Below are positions 7,264 to 14,845 of a stretch of 39,749 bases of DNA, in pieces (the stretch's first letter is position 1; each line of letters opens with the position of its first letter). The translations under genes and the position numbers were made by a program. The stretch comes from Bacillota bacterium (lineage in GTDB: Bacteria > Bacillota > Bacilli > Bu12), in assembly GCA_014896485.1 (NCBI GenBank), contig JADBKH010000002.1, forward strand, positions 75,327 to 115,075. Direction: 5' to 3'. The notes beneath the pieces were generated by a model that saw only the letters and a program-made list of their open reading frames with translations, had not been told where the DNA came from and made no database searches.

Positions 7264-8631
7264 TCAATGAGAGGGTGCACCGGTTCCCAGCACTTGTGCA
7301 ATGGAATCGGCTACCTTCCCCACTACCGTACGCAACACCTCCTCGTCGGGTCCCTCCGCCATCACCCGCAGCAACGGCTCCGTTCCAGAGGGACGAACCA
7401 ACAGCCGTCCTTGCTGACTGCGCAACTGCTCTTCGGCCCAGCGTATCGCTTCGACGATGCTTGCCTCGACTTCCCAACCCTCTTTGCGCGTAACCGGTAC
7501 ATTGACCAGCATCTGCGGGTAGTGGGGTAGATCGGCAACCAGCTCAGCCAGCGTCGCACGTGCAGAGAGCATGGACTCTGTGGTCTGTAGCGCCGTCAGC
7601 ATGCCATCGCCGGTCGTTGCATACTCCAGGAAAATGAGATGGCCGGATTGCTCGCCACCCAGCGCATAGCCCCCTGTCCGCATCGCCTGCATCACGTACT
7701 TGTCCCCCACCTGCGTCTCCACCAGCCGTATACCCTCCCGCGCACAGGCACGGCGCAGTCCGAGGTTGGACATCACCGTGATGACGATCGTATCGCCGGG
7801 CAGATGGCCTGCTTTTGCCAATCGCACCCCGTTGAGATAGAGCAGACTGTCCCCATCGACGATCTCCCCTTGCGCATCAGCGGCGATACAGCGATCGGCA
7901 TCGCCGTCAAAGGCAAAGCCAACGTCCGCTCGCGCCCTGCGCACTGCTTCCTGCAACACTTGGGGATAGGTGGAACCGCATTGGACATTGATGTTGCCAC
8001 CCGTCGGTGCCGTGTTGATCGCCGTCACTCGAGCACCCAGGCTGCGAAAGAGTTGGGGAGCCAACTCAAAAGCCGCCCCGTTGGCACAATCGAGCACCAC
8101 ATGCAGGCCACGAAAATCATGCTGCACGCTGCGTTGTAACGCATAAAGGTAGAGATCTTTCGCATTGTTCTCATCGTAGAGGCGCCCGACACCGACGCCG
8201 ATCGGGCGTGGAATGGCCGATTCGCGATCCACCCAGGCGGCGATTTCATCTTCCTGCTCGTCACTCAGCTTAAAGCCGTCGGCACCGAAGAACTTGATGC
8301 CATTGTCTGAAACCGGGTTGTGCGAAGCGGAGATGACAGCCCCTGCCGCCAGTCCCAACCGGCGCGTCACATAGGCCACCCCAGGGGTGGTGATCACACC
8401 GAAGCGCAGCACGTCAACTCCGGAGGAGCAAAGGCCGGCGATCAACGCCGCTTCCAGCATATCGCCAGAGGCACGGGTATCCTTGCCAATACCGATGGCC
8501 GGTCGTCTCTCTCCACTGGTCACCTCGGCCAACAGGTAGCCGGCCGCACGTCCCAATCGGAAGGCCAACTCAGGCGACAGGTCGGCATTGGCCACGCCGC
8601 GCACGCCGTCTGTTCCAAAAAGACGCGACAC
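7264..8631 (-). CDS. glmM: Phosphoglucosamine mutase
   Basis: The enzyme converts glucosamine-6-phosphate to glucosamine-1-phosphate, in the cytosol. The 455-residue protein shows the alpha-phosphohexomutase landmarks: MSRLFGTDGVRGVAN at the N-terminus, the phosphoserine loop ISASHNP (Ser103), the magnesium loop FDGDADR near residue 240, the sugar-binding GGEQSGH near residue 325, and the phosphate-binding RPSGTEPLLRVM near the end. Translation starts at GTG with AAGGAGG ten bases before it. In Bacillus and relatives GlmM binds and inhibits the diadenylate cyclase CdaA, whose gene is two positions upstream here, so the physical linkage fits a functional one. Confidence 0.98.
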   Translation of the reverse strand: MSRLFGTDGVRGVANADLSPELAFRLGRAAGYLLAEVTSGERRPAIGIGKDTRASGDMLEAALIAGLCSSGVDVLRFGVITTPGVAYVTRRLGLAAGAVISASHNPVSDNGIKFFGADGFKLSDEQEDEIAAWVDRESAIPRPIGVGVGRLYDENNAKDLYLYALQRSVQHDFRGLHVVLDCANGAAFELAPQLFRSLGARVTAINTAPTGGNINVQCGSTYPQVLQEAVRRARADVGFAFDGDADRCIAADAQGEIVDGDSLLYLNGVRLAKAGHLPGDTIVITVMSNLGLRRACAREGIRLVETQVGDKYVMQAMRTGGYALGGEQSGHLIFLEYATTGDGMLTALQTTESMLSARATLAELVADLPHYPQMLVNVPVTRKEGWEVEASIVEAIRWAEEQLRSQQGRLLVRPSGTEPLLRVMAEGPDEEVLRTVVGKVADSIAQVLGTGAPSH

Positions 8632-8686
8632 TCTCTCTTCGACCTCCTTGATTCACCGATGCTGCCGCCTTTTAGCAGCCCTACAG

Positions 8687-9994
8687 CTAAGGAGCAACCT
8701 CTTGTTGTTGGGGCAGCGTGGTCGGTTTTTGCTGTTGACTTTGTGCTGCAGCTTGCTGCGTTTCGGGTGCCGGCAGGTGCAGGATGACTTGAGCGGGGGA
8801 GGGGATTGCGGTCAACCCTTTCGGCACAATAGCGCGAAGCTGCAACGTATCTCCGTCTGCAGCACCGGATGCATCCGCAATGACCGTAAGTTGGCTCTCG
8901 CGTAGCGCATCGAGTTGGGTACTTGCTCCTTTTACCACAAGCTCCACTTGAGCTGGCGTGACACTTGCTCCGCTCGGTGCATGCTGCAAAGTCACCTGTA
9001 CACCTGAAAAACTACGCTGGCTCAAGCCAGCTGAGGCTGTAGGTGAGATGCGCACCTCAAGGGTCACTTGAGTAGGTTCCACCCGCGTCACACCCTCGGG
9101 AAGTGGAACGGTGACTACCTTGCTTAGGGTAGCCTTTTGGCCGCTGATGTCAACGGGTGGCAACACCAGTCGATCGATTTTCGCAAGCTGTTGTGGATCG
9201 CCGTAGAGCCGAACCTGTGCCGGCTGGCTCTGCTGTCCCGTTACCTCGTAACCGTCGGCAGGCGTGCCTTCTATCTGCACATCCAGTGGTACATCCTTGT
9301 ACTGCTGCTTGAGTTGCAGACGCACTTCTCCTTGCGCAGGTGAGAGGGTCACCCCTTCGACCACACGTCCTGCGGCATCGACCGGCTGTAGGTCGACGGT
9401 CTGGCTCGGCGTCTGTGCGGCGGCACCGAGATCGACGGTAGCCAAAGCTGCCACGACGCGCTGCACGTCGTTCGCACTCCCGGTGGCCGTTACCTGTGGT
9501 GGCGAAACCGATTGCTGCACGACTTGCATTCCATCTGCTTCCTTCCCGCGCAAGGAAAGGCGCACCGGCACCTGCCGGGAGACGGCCCGCTGGAGGGTCA
9601 CCTGGACTTGCTGAGGCTGTGGAGTAACGCGCAATTGGGGAGGAACGCTCTGATCACTGATCACATGCACCGACACCCAATGTGTACCAGGAGACAACCC
9701 ATTGAGCTGCACGTAGGCCGTAAAATTGCCGGGCTCTACCTGGCGAACCGATGCCGGTGGTCCGGAAATCACCAGATCGACCGTGTTGGGAATCTGGGTA
9801 ACGATACTGCCCGTCGTCTGTACATCGTAGGAAAGGGGAATTCCCCGCAGCGTACGCGTAGCCGTCTGGGCCGAAGTCGGAACAACCGAAACGGCTGCCC
9901 ACAAGACAATGGCCAGTACCGTTGCAGCTACAGCTGTACCGATATGCACCACAGGACGCTTCCCCGTCGCTGGAGGAATGGGACCGCTTTTCAT
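8687..9994 (-). CDS. cdaR: YbbR-domain protein, CdaA regulatory protein
   Basis: This is a single-pass membrane protein with extracytoplasmic YbbR domains that modulates CdaA. The start is ATG at 9994, overlapping the cdaA stop (ATGA), with GAGGGGGAAA before it; a longer frame exists but runs into cdaA. The 435 residues contain one membrane helix near residues 16-35 (IGTAVAATVLAIVLW), then about four YbbR repeats of roughly 80 residues with recurring GxP, V-x-V-x-L and PxQVTL patterns, and a Gln-rich, low-complexity C-terminal tail. Translational coupling to cdaA fits the CdaA-CdaR complex known in Bacillus. Confidence 0.95.
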   Translation of the reverse strand: MKSGPIPPATGKRPVVHIGTAVAATVLAIVLWAAVSVVPTSAQTATRTLRGIPLSYDVQTTGSIVTQIPNTVDLVISGPPASVRQVEPGNFTAYVQLNGLSPGTHWVSVHVISDQSVPPQLRVTPQPQQVQVTLQRAVSRQVPVRLSLRGKEADGMQVVQQSVSPPQVTATGSANDVQRVVAALATVDLGAAAQTPSQTVDLQPVDAAGRVVEGVTLSPAQGEVRLQLKQQYKDVPLDVQIEGTPADGYEVTGQQSQPAQVRLYGDPQQLAKIDRLVLPPVDISGQKATLSKVVTVPLPEGVTRVEPTQVTLEVRISPTASAGLSQRSFSGVQVTLQHAPSGASVTPAQVELVVKGASTQLDALRESQLTVIADASGAADGDTLQLRAIVPKGLTAIPSPAQVILHLPAPETQQAAAQSQQQKPTTLPQQQEVAP

Positions 9995-10905
9995 TGCTTT
10001 CCCCCTCGTTGCTTCCCTTCCCGAGATGCCTCGGACCCACTGGGATGCTCCTGCTGCGCTGATCGTCCTCCTCGGCGCAACCAGTCCCAAAGCGATGCCC
10101 ACAGACGACGCCACCATCCCCGGGAAGGCGCTTGTGGCATCAGCAGTGCCCGCAAATAGGAGACGAACGTCCCTTCGTCCAACCCCCGTGAGAGTCGCCC
10201 ACCGACGGCTACAGAAACCTGACCGGTCTCTTCAGAGACCACCACGGCTACTGCATCGGTCTCTTCGCTGACACCCAACGCCGCCCGGTGTCGAGTGCCC
10301 AGTTCCGGATCGACATCGCGGCTCCCTGTCAACGGCAAAAAACAGGCGGCTGCCATCATCCTTCCTTGGCGATCGATGATGACGGCCCCGTCGTGTAAGG
10401 GGGTATTGGGAATAAAGATGTTGATGAGCAACTCTCGACTCGGAATCGCTTCCAGCGCTATCCCGGTTTCGGTCAGTTCTTGCAGTCCGACCTCGCGTTC
10501 AAAAACGATCAATGCCCCGATGCGGCGCTTGCTCAGCGGTTGGGCAGCACCATTGACAGCCTCGATGGCGCGCTCGATGGGGGCGGTTTCGGCGAAAAGC
10601 TGGCGGACACGCTGCGGGCCACGCCCCAGCGCCTCGAGTGCCCGACGCAACTCCGGCTGGAAAATGACAGGAATGGCGAAGAGAGCGATCGTTAACGCCT
10701 TGTCCAACAGCCACCGCAGGGCACGCAGATCCAAATACCCAGCTACCGCGTAAACGGCCAAGACCAGTCCGACCCCAATCATCAACTGGACGGCACGGGT
10801 ACCGCGCACCAGGGTGATCAACCAGTAGAAGATAAGGGCCACGACGGTGATATCGAGCAAATCGAGCAACCGAAAGTGTGCAAAAGCATCCAGCAATGAA
10901 CTCAT
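9991..10905 (-). CDS. cdaA: Diadenylate cyclase CdaA (c-di-AMP synthase)
   Basis: CdaA joins two ATP to form cyclic di-AMP, which controls potassium and osmolyte transport and cell-wall balance in Firmicutes. The 304-residue protein has three N-terminal membrane helices (about residues 17-33, 41-57 and 68-82) and a cytosolic DAC domain with the catalytic DGA motif (Asp172-Gly-Ala) and the RHR motif (205-207). The C-terminal 35 residues are basic and low in complexity. It follows rsiW by 24 bases and overlaps cdaR by four. No strong ribosome site precedes the ATG, which suggests coupling or modest expression. Confidence 0.97.
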   Translation of the reverse strand: MSSLLDAFAHFRLLDLLDITVVALIFYWLITLVRGTRAVQLMIGVGLVLAVYAVAGYLDLRALRWLLDKALTIALFAIPVIFQPELRRALEALGRGPQRVRQLFAETAPIERAIEAVNGAAQPLSKRRIGALIVFEREVGLQELTETGIALEAIPSRELLINIFIPNTPLHDGAVIIDRQGRMMAAACFLPLTGSRDVDPELGTRHRAALGVSEETDAVAVVVSEETGQVSVAVGGRLSRGLDEGTFVSYLRALLMPQAPSRGWWRRLWASLWDWLRRGGRSAQQEHPSGSEASREGKQRGGKQ

Positions 10906-10929
10906 GGCAGCATACAGCGCATCATGCCA

Positions 10930-11559
10930 TCAACGCCCCAACAACCAGCTTGCCCCTTGGTCGCTCCAGCCACGCAAGCGACAAACAACACGTTGGATCG
11001 GCGTTTGGACTTTGACAATCTGGCGAACATGTGCTTGAGGGGAAAGATAAATCGGGGCCCCAATGGTGTAGATATCGCCACGTACACTCCCTTGTATGTA
11101 GACCGGCAAACCTTCCACCAGCAGATCTCCGGAGACGACCGTGTTGGCAGGAACGGCGACGGCATCCTGCTTGTGGAAGATATTCCCTTCTCCGGAAACT
11201 GATGCAAAGGATGGACCCGAAGGCAAAAATGCCGTTCCCGCCAACACAGCTACCACCCCGGCCACCGCAGCAAGCGGCCACCGCCAGCTGCGCCGTGAAG
11301 AAAGTGTGCTCCCCTCTTGGGATCCGGCTGACCAAGGGGTCGCTTGTGGCAGTCGCGACATGACTTCGTGCGTGAAAGAGGTCCCTGCACTCACCTTGGG
11401 GAGATGGGCCAGCTCTTCCACCTCTTCTTCCAATTCTCCCAAATACTGTGCGCAGGAGGTGCAACGCTGCACATGTTCGCCGATACGAAGACGCGCCAAA
11501 GGCGAGAGATCCCCATCGACGTAGGCTTGCAGAAGCGCACGCACCTGACTGCAGTTCAT
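10930..11559 (-). CDS. rsiW: Anti-sigma factor RsiW-like, with bactofilin-like outer domain
   Basis: This 209-residue membrane protein should hold the ECF sigma factor encoded just upstream inactive. The N-terminal zinc-binding anti-sigma domain has His29-Val-Gln-Arg-Cys33-Thr-Ser-Cys36 with an earlier Cys3. A Pro/Ser linker and one membrane helix (about residues 91-112) follow. The outer part (about 120-190) has short repeats such as NTVVSGDLLVEG, QGSVRGDIYTIG and APIYLSPQA, which look like the turns of a bactofilin-type beta helix. It overlaps sigW by four bases (ATGA). In Bacillus, RsiW is removed by the PrsW and RasP proteases under envelope stress; no such protease gene is in this window. 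Confidence 0.88.
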   Translation of the reverse strand: MNCSQVRALLQAYVDGDLSPLARLRIGEHVQRCTSCAQYLGELEEEVEELAHLPKVSAGTSFTHEVMSRLPQATPWSAGSQEGSTLSSRRSWRWPLAAVAGVVAVLAGTAFLPSGPSFASVSGEGNIFHKQDAVAVPANTVVSGDLLVEGLPVYIQGSVRGDIYTIGAPIYLSPQAHVRQIVKVQTPIQRVVCRLRGWSDQGASWLLGR

Positions 11560-12197
11560 CCGGATACTCCCGCCATACGCTGGCGATCCGCCGCCTCTTC
11601 GTGCTCCGACTGTTCGACTTGCTGCAATGCTTTTCGAAGCGCTTCCCGACCACGATGCAGCCTGGTCTTCACCGTAGCTACGGGAATGTCTAAGACTTCG
11701 GCAATTTCGTCTAGAGAAAGCTCTTCGACATAACGCAACACCAAAACAGTCCGATAGAGCGGGGAAAGCTTTTGCAGGGCACGTTCGATCTCATCGCTCT
11801 GCTCACCACGCAAAAGCTGTTCCTCAGGCAGCAACTCGTCAGAGACGAGTGTGGCGATCAGTGGCTCGCTGTTCTCCTCTTGATCCTGCGGCATCGTGTC
11901 CAACGAAACGGACCCTTGATGGCGCCGACGCAGCCGATCGATGCAATAGTTGGTTGCAATGCGCAACGCCCACGTAGAAAATTTGCGCTTACTATCATAA
12001 TTCCCTAAACTCGCATACAAACGCAAGAAAGTCTCTTGGCTCGCATCTTCGGCTTCCTGCGGCGAACCGAGCATCCGGTAACACAGGTTGTAAATAGCAT
12101 CTTTGTAGCGTTCGAGCAAAAGAGCAAAGGCCTGTTGGTCCCCTTTGAGGACACGCTTGACGAGTTGTGCATCACTTTCGTACTTGCTCATCGGCAT
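11556..12197 (-). CDS. sigW: ECF RNA polymerase sigma factor, SigW type
   Basis: An extracytoplasmic-function sigma factor for envelope stress. Region 2 is complete: FALLLERYKDAIYNLCYRML, then DASQETFLRLY and WALRIATNYCIDRLRRR, which bind core enzyme and the -10 element. Region 4 contains YRTVLVLRYVEELSLDEIAE and VATVKTRLHRGREAL, a helix-turn-helix for the -35 element. ATG at 12197 has GAGGAG five bases upstream; a TTG six codons earlier is less likely because it lies before that site. The protein is 213 residues. Its position ahead of rsiW, cdaA, cdaR and glmM is the same as in Bacillus, which is the basis for the symbol. Confidence 0.94.
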   Translation of the reverse strand: MPMSKYESDAQLVKRVLKGDQQAFALLLERYKDAIYNLCYRMLGSPQEAEDASQETFLRLYASLGNYDSKRKFSTWALRIATNYCIDRLRRRHQGSVSLDTMPQDQEENSEPLIATLVSDELLPEEQLLRGEQSDEIERALQKLSPLYRTVLVLRYVEELSLDEIAEVLDIPVATVKTRLHRGREALRKALQQVEQSEHEEAADRQRMAGVSG

Positions 12198-12214
12198 GCA
12201 CTCTCCTCGCTCCA

Positions 12215-12244
12215 ATTATACCACAATGTAAACGTTTTGTGGTA
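12215..12244 (-). promoter_or_regulatory. sigW promoter with overlapping perfect dyad
   Basis: On the minus strand TATAAT (12220-12215) lies 17 bases before the sigW start. A perfect inverted repeat, TACCACAA and TTGTGGTA with ten bases between (12219-12226 and 12237-12244), covers the expected -35 region and the edge of the -10 box. The -35 match itself is poor. No typical SigW autoregulatory promoter (TGAAAC and CGTA) is seen. The dyad could be a repressor or activator site; it is not followed by a T run, so a terminator is unlikely. Confidence 0.5.
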
Positions 12245-12263
12245 CAAACAGGTTACGGTTTGT

Positions 12264-13526
12264 TCATACCTCGAGCTTGTACTTCTTTAATTTATATTGC
12301 AATGCCTGTCGCTTGAGACCCAGTGCCCTGGCGGCATGAGAGACATTCCCATCAAAGCGCAAGATCGCTTCACGGATCCGCTTTTCTTCCAGCCTGGCGA
12401 TCTCTTCCGGAAGGGTGAGCACATCGGTTTCATTCGAGCTCACTGCCACTTCGCTCGCAGCAGGAACTTCAACAGCGTGTGCGATCCAGGGAGGAAGCAG
12501 ATCGGCGGTAATCTGATTTCCTTCTGTCCTGCTGGCAATGCGCAGGACAGCCTCTAATTCGCGTACATTGCCCGGCCAACGGTAAGCCAAAAGTGCGCGC
12601 AATGCCTCGGGATCGATACGCTTGTCGGAAGGCACGAAAGCATGGGACAAGGCTACGATATCTTCCTGACGCTCCCGCAGCGGGGGTAAAAAGAGAGAAG
12701 CCCCGATAAAGAGACTCCACAACCGCTCATCAAGTTTACCCCGCTCGACCAGTTGCCACGGATCACCGCAAATTGTCGCGATAACAGCGGCACGTACCGC
12801 ATGGGGAGATCTTGGCGGCCCGAATCGTCCCTCCGCCAACGCTTCGGCGAGCAATTGTTGTCCGGAAAGCGTCATCGCCTGGATACCATCCAAGATGAGG
12901 ACACATTTCGTACCCAGAAGCCCGGGAGTCTTGCCCTCCCCAAGCAGTAACGTCGCCAACAGTGCATCGGTATAAAGCGCGACTGGGACCAAATGAAAAC
13001 GTCGGCCCGTCGTACGTGCTGCTTCGGTCGCCAATCGGCTCTTGCCCACACCCGGTGGACCGAAAATCGCCACCGGCAGTTGTTGCGCCAGGGCCGTGCG
13101 AGCACGATGCGCGGCTTGCCACAGCGCGTCACTGCGCCCAGCCAGATGCGCAAACGCGGCCCCTGTCGAAGCCTGTTCGGGAGAAGTGTCCTCTTGCGCT
13201 GCGGCGGCAGCATTTTGTTCGGCCAATTCACGTGCCAGGCGGTAAAGATCCGTCTCATCGCGTATGTACATCAAGCCGCACGCATCGCCAGCTGCCGCTG
13301 CAATCAGTGCAAAGCAACGATCCTCTTCCGCCACCAGCAGCAAGCGTCGCTCCTGTCCGGCAACACCCTGCCGGAGAAACTGCCGTGCTTCCCCAACAAC
13401 GCCGTCCAAACCGGGGTACTCCTTGAAGAAGCGAAGCCAACCTTCTGACGCCTGTTCAATGCCGTGCTCAACCAAGCAAAAGGGAAGCTGCAGGCGCGTC
13501 ACCAGACTTCCTGCCCGGTTTTCCAC
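12264..13526 (-). CDS. AAA+ transcriptional regulator with Fis-type HTH, lacking the GAFTGA loop
   Basis: This regulator has the architecture of sigma-54 activators: an N-terminal PAS-like sensor (about residues 10-95), an AAA+ domain with Walker A GPPGVGKS (156-163) and Walker B-like VLILDGI (209-215), an RPPLRER-like stretch (LPPLRERQEDIV), YRWPGNVRELEAVLR, and a Fis-type helix-turn-helix at the C-terminus. The segment between Walker A and Walker B is too short: LLGEGKTPGLLG stands where FGHEKGAFTGA and the following loop should be. Without GAFTGA it probably cannot remodel sigma-54 RNA polymerase and may act on ordinary promoters, like TyrR. GTG at 13526 follows AGAGGTGAGGAT and gives 420 residues. 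It is divergent from the oxidoreductase-ligase genes and may control them. Confidence 0.85.
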   Translation of the reverse strand: MENRAGSLVTRLQLPFCLVEHGIEQASEGWLRFFKEYPGLDGVVGEARQFLRQGVAGQERRLLLVAEEDRCFALIAAAAGDACGLMYIRDETDLYRLARELAEQNAAAAAQEDTSPEQASTGAAFAHLAGRSDALWQAAHRARTALAQQLPVAIFGPPGVGKSRLATEAARTTGRRFHLVPVALYTDALLATLLLGEGKTPGLLGTKCVLILDGIQAMTLSGQQLLAEALAEGRFGPPRSPHAVRAAVIATICGDPWQLVERGKLDERLWSLFIGASLFLPPLRERQEDIVALSHAFVPSDKRIDPEALRALLAYRWPGNVRELEAVLRIASRTEGNQITADLLPPWIAHAVEVPAASEVAVSSNETDVLTLPEEIARLEEKRIREAILRFDGNVSHAARALGLKRQALQYKLKKYKLEV

Positions 13527-13610
13527 ATCCTCACCTCTTTGGTCAGCGCCCACTCCGCGCCCGGCCCGCCCATCTCATTTGAATGTAGTCTATCATACTC
13601 GTAGGCGCAC

Positions 13611-13664
13611 GTGGAATGGCCTTCCGCCCCTTCGGTTGCTTTGTCTTTCTGCTATCTCTAGCAT
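13611..13664 (+). promoter_or_regulatory. Promoter and upstream dyad of the luciferase-like gene
   Basis: TTGCTT (13636-13641) and TAGCAT (13659-13664) are 17 bases apart and end 36 bases before the start codon. Eight bases upstream of the -35 box is GTGGAATGGCCTTCCGC (13611-13627), an imperfect dyad. Identical hexamers and a related dyad occur before the acyl-CoA ligase gene at 14762-14815. No sigma-54 promoter (GG and GC ten bases apart) is visible. Confidence 0.5.
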
Positions 13665-13700
13665 AGGAAGTATGAAAATGCGATCGGAGTGAATGAAGAT

Positions 13701-14702
13701 ATGGATATGTCCTCGGATCACCCCGTCGGACTGGGCATCGGTCCAGAGATTCCGCCCCAGCTCTCGCTGTCGTGGACCCAGGCTGCAGAAGCGGCCGGAC
13801 TCGATGCCGTCTGGTTTCATGAGGCCATCTATAGCCGTGATGCAGCTCCTGTGATCGCAGCAGCCGCAGCACACACCTCGCACATCGCCCTGGGCGCAGG
13901 ATGTTTTTCCGCCATCGCACGCCATCCGGCCATGCTCGCCATGACCGCCGCGACATTGCAAGAGCTGAGCGGTGGCCGCTTTCTGTTGGGAGTAGGCACC
14001 GGTTTTCCCGCCCGCCTAGCCCAGGCCCATCTGCTTCCTAACCGTCTCTTCTCCACATTTGCCGAGAGTGTTGAGCTTGTCAAACGATTGCTGTACGGAA
14101 TCAATGAGCCCTATCATGGCAATACCTACCACCTGGAGCACCTGTTGTCGATGCCGGTGCCTACCCCTGTCCCTCCGCTTTACATCGCAGGGTGGAAGCC
14201 AAAGATGCTTGCTCTGACTGCCACAATGGCCGACGGTTATCTGGCCCGTCCCGTCGAATCGCCTAAGACGATGACGCGCCTGGTCGATCATCTGCACCAA
14301 CACCGACAGGGCGCAGAGGATCTGCACATTGCCGGCTACATTCTGTGCGCTTTTGCCGATACGCGCCCACAGGCGCGTCAGATGGCCCGAGAAGACCCGT
14401 TTGTCGTCTATCAACTGTCCGTCATGGACGATGATGTCTTGCTCGAAAACGGCTTTGATCCGCAGCTCAAGCGCATCGTAAGCCAAGCCTTGCAGCGCGG
14501 TGACCAAAAGGCCGCAGCCGCAGCCGTTCCAGATCGCTGGCTGGACACTTTCACTGCCTGTGGCACCCCCGCCCAAGTTGCCGATGCGCTGTGGCAATGG
14601 CATCAAGCCGGCCTGGAAATGCCCGTGCTACAACCGATCAGAGCCGACAACCAGCAGGCCGCAGCTGCCATCGAAGCGGCCCAGCGTTACCAGCACGCGT
14701 GA
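13701..14702 (+). CDS. Luciferase-like (LLM class) flavin- or F420-dependent oxidoreductase
   Basis: The 333-residue protein is a bacterial luciferase-like TIM barrel. Features are GLGIGPEIPP at the first strand, AEAAGLDAVWFHEAIYSRDA, IALGAGCFSAIARHPAMLAMTAATLQELSGGRF (split by the usual pattern), LLGVGTGFP, and PVPPLYIAGWKPKML near residue 160, followed by ADGYLARP. Members oxidise or reduce diverse small molecules with FMNH2 or F420; the substrate cannot be read from sequence. ATG at 13701 is preferred because GGAG (13686-13689) lies eleven bases upstream; the GTG at 13689 overlaps that site. It is divergent from the AAA+ regulator and followed, after 143 bases, by an acyl-CoA ligase with a similar promoter, suggesting a shared pathway. 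Confidence 0.85.
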   Translation: MDMSSDHPVGLGIGPEIPPQLSLSWTQAAEAAGLDAVWFHEAIYSRDAAPVIAAAAAHTSHIALGAGCFSAIARHPAMLAMTAATLQELSGGRFLLGVGTGFPARLAQAHLLPNRLFSTFAESVELVKRLLYGINEPYHGNTYHLEHLLSMPVPTPVPPLYIAGWKPKMLALTATMADGYLARPVESPKTMTRLVDHLHQHRQGAEDLHIAGYILCAFADTRPQARQMAREDPFVVYQLSVMDDDVLLENGFDPQLKRIVSQALQRGDQKAAAAAVPDRWLDTFTACGTPAQVADALWQWHQAGLEMPVLQPIRADNQQAAAAIEAAQRYQHA

Positions 14703-14761
14703 TCCTTGCCGTGCCGTTGGATCCATACATCCATCCAAAACACCTAGACGACTTCCTTTTC

Positions 14762-14815
14762 ATGTGGATGGTTCCACATAGAATGCTTGCTTTTAGAATC
14801 TTCTTGAATTAGCAT
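14762..14815 (+). promoter_or_regulatory. Promoter and perfect upstream dyad of the acyl-CoA ligase gene
   Basis: ATGTGGA and TCCACAT (14762-14768 and 14773-14779) form a perfect dyad with four bases between. TTGCTT (14787-14792), a 17-base spacer and TAGCAT (14810-14815) follow, 30 bases before the start. The arrangement copies that at 13611-13664: GTGGA, TGG in the centre, TCC(A/G)C, then the same two hexamers. Confidence 0.5.
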
Positions 14816-14845
14816 ATCATGTAAAGTAATGATGAGGTGACTTTG

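Noticed and set aside
13555-13700. Sigma-54 promoter for the luciferase-like gene.
   Set aside because: No GG and GC pair with the required ten-base spacing was found.
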